Assembly (NCBI RefSeq): GCF_037975245.1 | Contig: NC_092579.1 | Coordinates: forward strand, 7,565,001 to 7,629,000 | Source: Apostichopus japonicus | Taxonomy: Eukaryota > Echinodermata > Holothuroidea > Aspidochirotida > Stichopodidae | DNA length: 64,000 nt | Direction of reading: 5' to 3' | Part shown: positions 24,701 to 33,091 of the stretch, in pieces | Layout of the letters: the number at the start of each line of letters is the position of its first letter | How positions within the stretch are numbered: the first letter of the stretch is position 1 | Program-made: the position numbers and the translations under genes | The notes under the pieces: model-generated | Seen by the model: only the letters and a program-made list of their open reading frames with translations | What the model was told of the DNA's origin: nothing | The model's database searches: none

Positions 24701-27566
24701 TTGGTGTCTCATGAGAAGTTCAGAATTAGAGGCTATGTAATCAAAGCACACACATACTCATCATGACATGTTCTAAACAATTACACACCAAGTATAAGCT
24801 GCCTCATCCTGCTGTTAGCCTTGAAGAAATATTATAACTCTATTATTCACCAATAAGACAGATTAACTAGAGTTATATGACTTCCTCTTAAGCAGCTAAT
24901 AGTCTTTGCAAGGTACACCTATCTCTCCAGTAAAAGACATAAACAAATGAATATGCTGTTAGTCTGTTCGAATCAGATGATTAACCTTGAGAGACTTGGT
25001 TTGCATACTTTGGTAGATTAAAATTTATGGGTTTAGGAGCTTAACTTGGACTTATATGGTAAATGTATATATAGCTAGGCTGATGACAATACAGACTGAA
25101 GCTGATGGCTATGTATGTTCGGCTAGAAAAAATGTCTTATAGCCTTCATAACAATCATGATAAATATATTGAGTAATTGTGGTATGAAGTGGAATCCTAG
25201 GACATTTTACAACTTTTGAAATGAATATGTTGGCCATTTTATCGCTGTTTTACCGATGGCAACCATTTGGAAAACACTTTCCGTTGGTCTGTGGGAATAA
25301 GGTCATGACGTCAAGTCTTGAAAACCTTTTGGAACCATTTAAAGTTGTAAGGAACGACTTTTCAAACCATTACAACATATAGACAATGCTACAGCATATT
25401 ATAAAGGGAAAGTGCATGCACTATTTAAGAACTGAATCTAGTGAGAATTGCACCTTTTTTGGGTCATATACCATTTAATGCAACAAAATTCAATCCTTTG
25501 GTATAATTCTGAGCCTGTGATATGTAACAATATATTTGGGACTAAAATGTGTCAATCCAAAGTGTCATTAACTCTGTTAATAGCTTACAATATATAGATC
25601 ATGCTATAGCATAAAGAGCAGTACATTTGTGAAACTGAATCTAGTGGGAATGACAACTTTCTTGCTTTATATAACTTTTAATACAACAAAATTAAACCCA
25701 TTGGTGTAATTCTCAGCCTGTAATATTTGAGACTTAAAATGTACATTTTATTGTTTTAATTTCTAATTTTTTGTTAGATCAAAGAAGAGTTGAAGAAACA
25801 TGGCGTACAGACCTACCCAATGAAAGGAGTTAATGAGGATGCAGATGATGCTAAGATTAATGATGTGTTAAGGGTCAGTATTAATATCAATGGAAAGCAA
25901 TTACAATTTCAAAGACTGTCCATGAGCATTGGTTAAAAATCAATGCCTTGTGGAGTGGAAATTGTAGCGATTTTTTTTGTGAATATATACTTTTTGAAGA
26001 GCAAACTATTGAAAGTGTCACAAATGTTTATCAGTTATAATGTTGAACTTCTTTTGTTGGTTGAACCATTCATATGAAACTGCTATGGAGTGATAGGGGT
26101 GGGGTTGGATGGAAAGGGGGGGGGGAGAGAACAAGCCTGATCACAGCGCCTGCTGGTTAGCCAAAAAGCAGACTAGTATATGATAGAAGATAGAATAGCC
26201 ATAAAGACAAGCAAATAATTTTTCAGACTGGAAGAGTAAACAAAAAATAGACAAAGGTAAAACTAGTGTCAGTCAGAGGAGGAGAGGGGAGGGGGGGGGG
26301 ATAGGGAATCTGACTTCACTGGAAGGCTGTCCCAGCCCTGACTATACCACCCTCCTAAGAGTACCTAGCCATAAAAAAAACCTGCTACATTTGGATTGTA
26401 GGTTCCATTTAACTCTCAGTGTTCACTATGTGTCTTTGGGACATCATTATCAATCATGCAAGGATACACTGTGGTGTGTAGCATGGTAATACTGCTTCAA
26501 ACAATCATATTTAAGGTATTTGAATGAGTGTATTTTGTTGTAGCAGAACAAGAAAAAACAATGTTTTTGTTATCAATACAGTATGACAATGCAATTAGCT
26601 GATCTTACTTTAATCTTTTTTATATAATAGTTGTTTAATATATTTCTAGAATAACTGGTATTCACATTCACTGGTATAAACAGATCCTTTGTCTTCATAT
26701 TTTATCCTGGTTTCTCACCTTTCACAGGATCAGATACCCTTTGCTGTGGTTGGAAGTGACAAAACCCATGAGATTGATGGCAAGAAAGTTCTTGGCAGAC
26801 TTACAAACTGGGGCCTGATAGAGGGTTTGTAACTTTATACAGTTCCTATTAATTTATCGACTACACATACTGTTTAAAGGACAAGTCACATATTTAATGT
26901 TGCAATGTTCTTAGTATGACGATTCGTCATTGAATATGAGCGAAACAGTACATGTTTTGAGTAACATTGGTTTCTTGATGGACAGAAAAATCAGGCAAAC
27001 ATCGAGCAACCTCCATGATGCATTACTTTGGTTTCACAAGAAAACACAATAGGATAATAACAATGGGATGAAAAGAATTATCTTGGAATCTTTTGACTTT
27101 GTTCAAATAATCTTGTCCATCCTTTCAATGGCCTGCCGATGACCATTGATAAAAGTGTCAGTGAGTCAGCATAACGGCAACATTACTTATATTCATATTC
27201 TTATGTCCATTCTGTGTAAATCTATTTTTTATGTTGTTTGTTCAAGCCACACACTCTGTTATGTATTAAAGATGATATTACCTTCAAACGAATCTAGTCC
27301 TTTGAGTGATGGTGACCTAACTAGTGAAATTCAAGTTCTTCATGTCTACTGGCCAGAAGTGTAAATTTATCCCTGTTCTCAATGTCCTTTTCTTTGCAGT
27401 GGAGAATCCGAAACATTGTGAATTTTCTCATCTACGCAACATGTTGATCAGGACACACATGCAAGACCTGAAGGAGGTCACGGACAGCATACACTACGAG
27501 AACTTCCGACGGGAGAGGCTAGCGGCCAAGCAAAAGTTCGAGAAAGCAGAGGAGAGTCGCTGCTAA
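600..27566 (+). CDS. SEPT9-like: Septin, SEPT3/9 group, with N-terminal EF-hand-like segment (5' partial, 9 exons)
   Basis: Join of 600-761, 11417-11590, 12400-12540, 14431-14512, 14863-15000, 23686-23803, 25778-25873, 26728-26824 and 27400-27566. All phases agree and give 390 residues to a TAA stop. Septins are GTP-binding proteins that assemble into filaments at membranes and on the cytoskeleton. Residues 1-70 look like an EF-hand pair (loops near 9-20 and 49-60). The septin domain follows: polybasic stretch 95-103, P-loop GPSGLGKST at 112-120, DTPGFGD at 173-179, SKAD (usually AKAD) at 255-258, AVVGSD at 309-314, and the septin-unique element with WG at 331-332 and HYE at 367-369. It ends about 20 residues past that element with no coiled coil, which with [12 protein letters not shown] and [12 protein letters not shown] points to the SEPT3/SEPT9/SEPT12 group. 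The true start lies left of the window. The septin call is very secure; attachment of the EF-hand exon rests on phase and domain continuity. Confidence 0.93.
3168..3265 (+). repeat. Degenerate 20-bp tandem repeat
   Basis: About five units of the form TATGGTACTCAATAGAAA with substitutions. Confidence 0.65.
4521..4888 (+). mobile_element. TTAA-flanked MITE, copy 1
   Basis: A 368-bp non-coding element bounded by TTAA (4521-4524 and 4885-4888). Its ends are imperfect inverted repeats: GGGTGTGAAGACTCG on the left, while the right end reads CAAGTCTTCAGTGCC. Its internal sequence is shared with copies at 30924-31293, 18816-20724 and 32846-32976. TTAA targets are typical of piggyBac (also Kolobok) transposons; the superfamily is inferred. 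Confidence 0.75.
5025..5220. repeat. TATG/TACG compound microsatellite
   Basis: Twelve TATG units (5025-5072), then 35 TACG units (5073-5212), then two TATG units (5213-5220). Every open frame across it is a low-complexity artefact. Confidence 0.98.
5226..5257 (+). repeat. Microsatellite-linked repeat, copy 1
   Basis: TAGATCCTCCTGCAAGCAGG followed by AACTTGCGAAG directly after (TATG)n. The same block with one base different follows (TATG)n at 32415. TCCTGC-AA-GCAGGA can form a small hairpin. Confidence 0.7.
8103..8180 (+). repeat. AAT-anchored dispersed repeat, copy 1
   Basis: (AAT)n followed by GACTTATATAGCGCCAAATC and TGCTCAAGGTGCTTTACC. Sequences of this type recur in many animal genomes. 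An inverted relative lies just upstream of ICT1. Confidence 0.55.
9028..9115. repeat. AT-rich AAACACTAAATTAAT repeat
   Basis: Interleaved copies of AAACACTAAATTAA and AAACAATTAATTAA. Low-complexity tandem array. Confidence 0.7.
10880..10978 (-). repeat. Possible tRNA-derived SINE relic
   Basis: The minus strand shows CTTAGTTGGTGGCACTC and AACTAGTTCGAATTC, resembling the D-arm and B-box of the decayed tRNA-like unit at 15787-15840. Very degenerate. Confidence 0.3.
10981..11171. repeat. 48-bp minisatellite, 4 copies
   Basis: Four almost identical 48-bp units starting CTCAAACGGTACAGTAGCG at 10981, 11029, 11077 and 11125. Each contains GTACAGTA-GCG-TACTGTAC, a perfect 8-bp inverted repeat. Because 48 is divisible by 3, frames stay open across it without coding meaning. 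Confidence 0.95.
11209..11375. repeat. About 90-bp tandem duplication before septin exon b
   Basis: Two diverged copies sharing GGACAATTTTCAAAAATGGA and GTAATTGGATTG, the second ending about 40 bases upstream of the exon at 11417. It may have duplicated a branchpoint or pyrimidine region. Confidence 0.7.
11417..11590 (+). CDS. Septin gene exon b: end of EF-hand pair, linker, start of G domain
   Basis: Acceptor ctcatag ends at 11416; donor gtgagt begins at 11591. The first two bases complete a Gly codon with the G left by exon a. The result, [17 protein letters not shown], resembles the second half of a calmodulin-type EF-hand (DGxVNxxEFVxxM). The acidic linker leads to [18 protein letters not shown] and FEFNIMVVG, the polybasic patch and first beta strand of a septin G domain. 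One exon therefore carries both domain halves, which ties the EF-hand segment to this gene. Confidence 0.93.
12400..12540 (+). CDS. Septin gene exon c: P-loop (G1)
   Basis: Acceptor cctttttcag ends at 12399; donor gtatgt begins at 12541. The split Gly codon joins exon b in phase and gives [17 protein letters not shown], the Walker A motif. Pro occupies the variable second position, where vertebrate septins often have Gln or Glu. The Pro- and Asp-containing stretch at residues 133-150 matches the variable loop of the SEPT9 type, followed by SVQVKSVSH. Confidence 0.96.
12873..12935 (+). repeat. Dispersed repeat fragment, copy 1
   Basis: GTGTAAAAGTAAGTTGGCCT, then GACGTTTCGATCCTAGCAGG and ATCTTCTTCAAAG. 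An inverted match is at 40811-40862. Probably the end of a retroelement or MITE; family unknown to me. Confidence 0.55.
14431..14512 (+). CDS. Septin gene exon d: G3 motif
   Basis: Acceptor ctgttttcag ends at 14430; donor gtatgg begins at 14513. In phase it encodes [20 protein letters not shown] and DHINNEN. DTPGFGD is the septin G3 (switch II) motif. An 82-base exon with clear boundaries. Confidence 0.96.
14863..15000 (+). CDS. Septin gene exon e
   Basis: Acceptor cattctcag ends at 14862; donor gtaagt begins at 15001. Joined to exon d it reads [17 protein letters not shown], then [14 protein letters not shown], both classic septin blocks. Leaves two bases (AA) for a codon completed by exon f. 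Confidence 0.96.
15787..15913. repeat. Head-to-head tRNA-like sequences (tRNA-Thr-like SINE or pseudogene pair)
   Basis: On the plus strand 15842-15913 resembles tRNA-Thr: acceptor GGCTGGA with TTTCAGCC, a D-arm ending GTTGGTAGAGC, and anticodon stem CTGGG/CCCAG around TTTGTAA (anticodon TGT). The T-arm is broken (TGCAAAT). Immediately left, the reverse strand carries a second decayed tRNA-like sequence with CTGTAACCCAGAGGT and AGTTCAAATCC. Both are too damaged to be genes; an inverted SINE pair is most likely. Confidence 0.65.
18816..20724 (-). mobile_element. TTAA-flanked MITE, copy 3, split by a hAT element
   Basis: Inverted relative to copies 1 and 2. The left part (18816-19122) and right part (20680-20724) together rebuild one MITE. 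TTAA lies at both outer ends. Interrupted by the 1557-bp element at 19123-20679. Confidence 0.8.
19123..20679. mobile_element. Non-autonomous hAT transposon, 1557 bp
   Basis: Ends are perfect 10-bp inverted repeats, CAGTGTTCGA and TCGAACACTG. The 8-bp CCGGCATG flanks both sides (19115-19122 and 20680-20687) as a target duplication. An 8-bp duplication and CAGTG termini are hallmarks of hAT. No transposase frame is visible, so it moved in trans. Inside, 20378-20500 carries repeated ATCGGC/CCGATA motifs that may be the end of another element. Confidence 0.88.
22433..22446. promoter_or_regulatory. Palindromic RFX-type X-box
   Basis: GTTGCCATGGCAAC is a perfect 14-bp palindrome matching the consensus for RFX factors, which drive ciliary genes. 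It lies inside a septin intron; function is unproven. Confidence 0.45.
23224..23538. repeat. 45-bp minisatellite, 7 copies
   Basis: Seven units of 45 bp (GATGGTCGCACTCAAAGAAT, then TGYATGGTTTCTACCATGGT and GAGCA). Each unit contains CATGGT-TTCT-ACCATG, a 6-bp-stem hairpin. It sits about 150 bases upstream of the septin exon at 23686. Frames are open on both strands only because 45 is a multiple of 3. Confidence 0.96.
23686..23803 (+). CDS. Septin gene exon f: G4 motif
   Basis: Acceptor catccacag ends at 23685; donor gtacgt begins at 23804. Reads [16 protein letters not shown] then [16 protein letters not shown]. The guanine-specificity motif is SKAD instead of the usual AKAD; K and D, which make the contacts, are kept. 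Ends in phase 0. Confidence 0.96.
25306..25313. promoter_or_regulatory. CRE core TGACGTCA
   Basis: A full palindromic CREB/ATF site in a septin intron. Expected by chance about once per 65 kb, so weak on its own. Confidence 0.2.
25778..25873 (+). CDS. Septin gene exon g
   Basis: Acceptor tttgttag ends at 25777; donor gtcagt begins at 25874. 32 codons in phase 0: [17 protein letters not shown] then an acidic Asp/Glu patch. This is the variable part of the septin G domain between G4 and the AVVGS strand. Confidence 0.94.
26728..26824 (+). CDS. Septin gene exon h: AVVGS strand and beta-meander
   Basis: Acceptor tttcacag ends at 26727. Encodes [18 protein letters not shown] then [12 protein letters not shown]. 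The donor gtttgt at 26825 is weaker than the others but is fixed by the Val codon completed in the last exon. WG begins the septin-unique element. Confidence 0.95.
27400..27566 (+). CDS. Septin gene exon i: septin-unique element and stop
   Basis: Acceptor tctttgcag ends at 27399; TAA stop at 27564-27566. Encodes [40 protein letters not shown] and a short charged tail ending ESRC. No heptad-repeat tail follows, as expected for the SEPT3/9/12 group. Confidence 0.96.
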
Positions 27567-27815
27567 CAAAACATCAGTACATTTTATTGCAAACAGCTGT
27601 TCAGTGCTTTCTAAAAATATTAACTTTTGGGGTGTCAAATTTTTTACATTTTAAGAATTTAAAAATATTTGAGTAAAAATATCCTTCAAGCTTTTTTTAC
27701 ACATATGAATTTTTGTTGTATTTAGTTATGGTTATGTACAAGAAGCTGGATCTAGCCTCACATATCAACTCCTTATATATTTTATATTGAGTTTTGATAA
27801 CTTCACATCTGACCA

Positions 27816-27821
27816 AATAAA
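27816..27821 (+). promoter_or_regulatory. Candidate polyadenylation signal, septin gene
   Basis: First AATAAA on the coding strand after the stop, 250 bases downstream. A second one is at 28554-28559. Which is used cannot be told from sequence. Confidence 0.4.
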
Positions 27822-28661
27822 CCAAAAAAAAAATCAAATACAAATGCAAAGTAAACACATTATCTTTAAGTTTCACTTAACTTCATTTGACTTTGCATAA
27901 AGTGTAACCCAATCGCTGGATTGTAAGTGAGATTTTTGTTGCCGTGAGGATTTAAGAATCTTCAAAGTTTTACCATGCTAATGGACAGCTAAGTGAAACA
28001 GTAAAGTACTTTGAAATCAGGTTGCTCATGTTTGGCCCTGACAATATGGAAAGGCTTAGTATCACAAATATGTCACAATAAATTCATAAAAAAAATATAA
28101 TAATAAGAATGATTAATGACATGTTAGTTAGCTACCTTTGAGTGAAAACAGCTAAAATATCTTGCCTCATAGAACTTTGTCAGAGGCTTCGTATTTTAAG
28201 CATCTGCTTAACAATTTCAAAAGTATTTTCGATATGATTTAAATTACTAGTAGACATTCAGTAGTCTTCAGTAATACGATTAAATGTCTTATACTCAAGG
28301 AAGGGTACTTTGTGACCATTATTTGACTTTTCTAGCATGTTTCAAGGCAATGTTGTTAATAAATCTTTTAATGTGAACAGCTACGAGATATATTAAGCTA
28401 TATAGGATACCTTTTATACAAACGTTACAAACATTTGCAAGTTAGGAAGGATGCATAGCAAAGGTGATACTGATTTAGTTTTGAAGTGATCATTATTCAT
28501 TGCAAAATGTTAGTTTTATTCTGATTACAGTTATATGTTTTTGATGGGAGAAAAATAAAGTTTGGGTATCATTTCCCAAGAATTTGTTATTTTTGTGCAA
28601 GGAAGAAGGTCAGGGTTTGAAGAGCAATTTTTATCAAATGTTGGTGGGATGCAGAGGAGAT

Positions 28662-28686
28662 GGGTTGGGTGGGTTGGGTGGGGTGG
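28662..28686 (+). other. G-quadruplex-forming run in septin 3' flank
   Basis: GGGTTGGGTGGGTTGGGTGG and following GGTGG give five G3 tracts with short loops on the coding strand. If the AATAAA at 27816 is used, this lies outside the mRNA. Confidence 0.6.
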
Positions 28687-29312
28687 CTTTTGCTTTTAAT
28701 TATAATAGGGATAAGGTGCATCCAGTTGTTGTATATTTGGGAGCAAACACCTATGCATTGTGATATGAGTACTTTGACTTTTGCTATAACAATCTTTAGA
28801 ATAGGTTATCCTATCTTCTACTTTCAAAAATATTTTAAGATGGAAGTTTGTGTCGAGGTTTCATTTAGTTTCATTTTAAATATTTGGGCCAGTGTGTAAT
28901 GTTAATCTTTATTTATTTTCCCCATTTATGTTTGTTTATTTTATTATTTAAAAATAAAAGCTAAATGTAGCTTTTGTGGAGATGGGCGGTGGGGTGGGGG
29001 GGGGGGGAAGGTCGTGGAGGGAAAAAGATATTTAAACTTTTCACACTTTGGACATCTTTTGTTAAGATAGATAGCTTCTTTCACCCTCTGCCATAAACCA
29101 GCAGTTCCTCTCTAGTTATAGCCTATAGGAATGATCGCTAAAATAGATGGCGCTGTTCAGAAATGACAAAGTAACTATGTTTTATTCGAAAATCTCAGTA
29201 TTTTTGGGGATCCCTTATCTTTGTCCAAAATAGCGATTTTTTTCAAGGAGTTTGCTGATGATTTTGGCAAGTGGCATACAATTTGATAGTTATCTATAAG
29301 ATTAAAATATTT

Positions 29313-29836
29313 CAGGCTGCACTCTGTAATAAGCAATCTGCTTTAAGGGAAATCCATTAAATTGGTTTATTTTTAAGGCTTCAAGAAAACGGAAGTACAG
29401 TTACAATTGTGAAAATAATATCCTTTATGGGTTTTTAATGATTTTTACAAATATAATGAGAAAGTTAAATTTTCAAGCTGATCTTTGGTGATTATGTAAA
29501 ACTCATTCTGCTGTTTCAAGATGCATTCATAACAATACAACAAACCTTGGAAGATTTATATCCTTGTTATAAAACAGGCTGCTCTCTGTAATAAGCAATC
29601 TGCTTTAAGGGAAATCCATTAAATTGGTTTATTTTTAAGGCTTCAAGAAAATGGAAGTACAGTTACAATTGTGAAAATAATATCCTTTATGGGTTTTTAA
29701 TGATTTTTACAAATATAATGAGAAAGTTAAATTTTCAAGCTGATCTTTGGTGATTATGTAAAACTCATTCTGCTGTTTCAAGATGCATTCATAACAATAC
29801 AACAAACCTTGGAAGATTTATATCCTTGTTATAAAA
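29313..29836. repeat. 262-bp near-perfect tandem duplication
   Basis: Copy 1 at 29313-29574 and copy 2 at 29575-29836 differ at only a few bases (for example AAAACGG against AAAATGG). Unique AT-rich sequence downstream of the septin gene. Confidence 0.93.
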
Positions 29837-30923
29837 CATGCTATCCAGTTTATGGTTCACATAGAAACTTTTTCAGTAGCAATGATGTTAGTAAGTTTAC
29901 TGTTGCCAGATGCCTTCATAAAATTGCACCAATCTCATATCTTTGTGATTGGAAATAGTATCAGAATGTTGTATTTTGTCTTCAATTAATAATTGATGCA
30001 GGATAAATCTGCAATATATAATGTAAGATAATTTAATCTGCATTTTCTTCTGCAACCAAATTTTTGGAGAAGATATTCCATTAATGCCAAAATATTGCAA
30101 TATGTTTTTGTTAGCAGTTCATTTCTGCAATTGGCCAATGGTATTATGATTTGCATATTCAGGGATCAAGTTTATAATGCTGTACTAGCAGAGTCCTACA
30201 AAACAAAGGTACTTTCTTAAGTTAAATGTGCAAAAATAATTTTCCATATGTGTCCTTTTTATGGTAAGATATACACAAGGGATTGTGAAGGGGTCTGATT
30301 GAGTCTTTCCATACCCTTGTTGGTTGTGTCCCTTTTTCTCCCCCAAAATATGAAAGAAAAAAAAAAGAAACAAATTATTTTACAACTCATCACTCATTCT
30401 ACTTTGGCAAAACTATATCTGTTATTGTTCAATAGTCATTATGTTACTTTACGACTAACTGAAAGACAAAAAAAAAAAGAATATTGGTACAAATATGTTA
30501 CAGTTTCTGTCTTAAAAGTACAACATTATAACTTGTTTTTATTCCATTTCAATTCTAACATTATGGTGCTATATATATGCCACTTCAAAGTGCCTTGTAA
30601 CTTGGAGAACTTAATATATTTCAACAATACTGTAGGCTTGACATTACAAAGTCTGGTGAATGTGTTTTTTTTACAGACAGTTCCTTTTATTATTGTTTGA
30701 ATAACTCTAACTGGTATAAACCAATACAGTTATGTATACTTCACCATAAGTCATGTAAATTACACTTTTGTATTACTATTACCCTTTTTTTCCTCTTTTC
30801 CATTATTGAATAAAATTGAAGAAATTTGACTATATCTATTTTTTTGTGGTTGTCATTTTATGTCACAATGTTGTCTTTTACTGTAAATTCCCTATCCAAT
30901 TATTATTCAAACTTGCAGAACCC

Positions 30924-31293
30924 TTAAAGGGTGTGAAGACTCGCGCAAAAAGAAACGTCTAATGCCGGTAATCTGACCTAGTTTCGAATGAGGTGTAACA
31001 GAAGTGTTAGACACCACCATGGATACCACAAAATACACACACAGCTTGCTACCGTCGGTAATTAGACACTAGTGTACAGTCAGTACATACAGCTGCGGTC
31101 AATACCCACAGCACAGTGTACAAACTATAAAGCGATGGACATCTCAGGTCCAGCTAAAGATAACAAGGTATCACGTTTCATTACTGTACTGTCTGCAATT
31201 TGTAGCGACGAGAAAAACTTCACTTGAAAGCAACGGAAAGTTAACTATTTCAGACCACGGCACGCGGTTTGGGACGAGTCTTCAATGCCTTAA
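30924..31293 (+). mobile_element. TTAA-flanked MITE, copy 2
   Basis: Same orientation and nearly the same length as copy 1, with TTAA at 30924-30927 and 31290-31293. Left end AGGGTGTGAAGACTCG, right end CGAGTCTTCAATGCC. The best-preserved copy for defining the inverted repeats. Confidence 0.8.
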
Positions 31294-31844
31294 AAGACAT
31301 GATTATATCTGAAAGCTCTTCCTGTGAATATTGAGACTAATCTAATGAACAAGATGCATGTAGAGGACAGAAATATTGATGACACACATTTATTTCTGCC
31401 ATTATGACTTGATGGGTAATCTGAAGAAGCCTGATTTTTTAATTTTTTGGGGGGTAGGTTTATGGTCATGTGTACTCAACAGGAGATAAAACAAGTATGA
31501 AAGCTACTTACTGCACAAAATCTGTAAGGTTTCAGCTTGATTGATCTTAAATATATGGTATCATTATTCCATTTTGTGAATAAAAATACCATATTGTTTT
31601 GTAGGAGGTAGAACAACTTAACTGACAATCTTTGGAAACTTTTTGATCCATGGTAATTATATTGTGTATTATTAGCATGGAATTTTAGCAGCAGTTAGAC
31701 CACCAAATGTGTACTACATATCTTTCAGTTTATTTACAGTTTCATTTTGCAAAACAGTAAGAAATGTTCAAAATATATACTTTTCAGTAACTTGCTTTTA
31801 ATATGTGTACTACTATTACATTGTAAAAATGATATGTCACATGG

Positions 31845-31851
31845 AAAAAAA
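31845..31851 (-). terminator. RNA polymerase III terminator of tRNA-Leu
   Basis: Seven T on the minus strand, five bases after the discriminator base: a standard Pol III stop. Confidence 0.85.
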
Positions 31852-31856
31852 TCTTG

Positions 31857-31938
31857 TGGCAGCGGTGGGATTCGAACCCACGCCATCGAAATGACTGGTG
31901 CCTTAAACCAGCGCCTTAGACCGCTCGGCCACGCTACC
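31857..31938 (-). tRNA. trnL-AAG: tRNA-Leu(AAG)
   Basis: The minus strand folds as a type II tRNA with a variable arm. Acceptor GGTAGCG pairs with CGCTGCC. A-box-like GTGGCCGAGCGG and B-box GGTTCGAATCC are intact. The anticodon stem CTGGT/ACCAG encloses loop TTAAGGC, giving anticodon AAG. No intron; CCA not encoded, as normal in eukaryotes. It closely resembles animal tRNA-Leu(AAG) genes and is followed by a T-run terminator. Likely functional. Confidence 0.95.
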
Positions 31939-32396
31939 TTCGTGATATTTAGAAGGATTTAAAATTAATATAAACAAAATTCTCATTACAGTCAATCTGA
32001 TTGTGCAATGTTCGAGGGTACGTATGTATGATACACATGCTTAGTCCTACGTTTGTCCTGAAGTCAAAATATCATACCGGCGTGCACATACTTTATCACT
32101 GTGAGCTCGTTACATCTTTTTTGCATAGTATCAAGTATGTAAGACAGGGATTCTGTGTGATTTGCAATACATCTCACTCTCATTCTAGGGTAACCCATGG
32201 TCGATGTGACGCGGCTGTGATTTTTTTATGCAGGTTATGACTGTGACTTGTGAGGCTAGACCTACACGTTACTCACACTACATTTGACTCATGTTACAAT
32301 ACTTGTTAGCCTTACCGCAGTGCTATAGCCTAAGTTAGTCTCGGTTTAATAACAGACGCTCCCAATGTTACTTTAGGCTATGTAATAATAAATTAT

Positions 32397-32446
32397 ACAT
32401 GTATGTATGTATCCTAGATCCTCCTGCAAGCAGGAACTCGCGAAGA
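32397..32446 (+). repeat. Microsatellite-linked repeat, copy 2
   Basis: Short (TATG)n followed by TAGATCCTCCTGCAAGCAGG and AACTCGCGAAG, matching 5226-5257. The shared unit suggests a dispersed element whose end is a TATG microsatellite. Confidence 0.7.
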
Positions 32447-32687
32447 AGCCTCGTTGGCTTATCAAAGCCGCAAGCTGACCAAAGTCACTCTCTTAGTCTT
32501 ACATTCATATTTAACGTCCATGATTATGCATTGTCAATTAGGATATGCCTAACGTTAGGCCTTTGACCATTTTGAGTCATAGGTGATCTGCATTAAAACT
32601 AAATGCAGCCGAGGCACACAATAACGTCTGCCAGATTGCAAGTACAGCCAGTTCATTTACAGGGCCAGACTAGTACTGCAGTTAGGC

Positions 32688-33091
32688 GGTAACCGTTATT
32701 CTTCGCACACGTTACTTTCCGCTCAAACAAAACAGTGTTTTCCGCACACAAATTTGTCAGTGGTGAACAGCGTTTTTCAACAGAAAGTACCGGTTTTTTG
32801 GGAGGAGCAGAATGGCTTACTGAAATGATTAGGCACATGGAAAGAAGCAAGCTGTGTGTGTATTTTCTGGGATCGATGGTATTGTTTAACACTTCTGTAC
32901 ACCTCATTCGAAACTAGGCTAGGTCAAATTACCAGCATTAGACGTTTATTTTTGCGCGAGTCTTCACACCCTTTAAATTGAGGGAAAATATACTGTACAG
33001 TTAAGTGGAAAAAAAGGTGTTTTCCGCACAAGAATTTTTTCAGCGGAAAGTAATGTGCGGAAATTACCATGTGCGGAGAACAACTGAAACC
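32688..33091. mobile_element. TIR element with 9-bp target duplication
   Basis: Flanked by the identical 9-mer CAGTTAGGC (32679-32687 and 33092-33100). Outer ends are imperfect inverted repeats (left GGTAACCGTTATTC, right reverse complement GGTTTCAGTTGTTC), both followed by CGCACA and the inverted TTACTTTCCGCT. Two direct copies of GTGTTTTCCGCACA lie inside. Nine-base duplications suggest Mutator- or Merlin-like DNA transposons; the class is uncertain. Confidence 0.6.
32846..32976 (-). mobile_element. TTAA-flanked MITE, copy 4 (truncated)
   Basis: Only the part from GCAAGCTGTGTGTGTATTTT to GCGCGAGTCTTCACACCC and TTAA (32973-32976) remains. It lies inside the TIR element 32688-33091. The missing half shows a later deletion or an abortive insertion. 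Confidence 0.75.

Larger units (their letters stand above)
23804..27399. other. Septin 3' introns
   Basis: Three introns (23804-25777, 25874-26727, 26825-27399) between the last four exons. A palindromic CRE core TGACGTCA lies at 25306-25313 and two poly-G blocks near 26108-26130 and 26278-26300. Otherwise unique AT-rich sequence. Confidence 0.75.
27567..30923. other. Septin 3' UTR and downstream flank
   Basis: Candidate AATAAA polyadenylation signals occur at 27816-27821 and 28554-28559, so the 3' UTR could be about 0.3 or 1 kb. A G-quadruplex-type run lies at 28662-28686 and a 262-bp tandem duplication at 29313-29836. No coding feature recognised. Confidence 0.6.

Noticed and set aside
31747-31962. 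71-codon plus-strand frame over the tRNA
   Set aside because: It is the antisense reading of the tRNA-Leu gene, giving the familiar spurious GGIRTH-type peptide.
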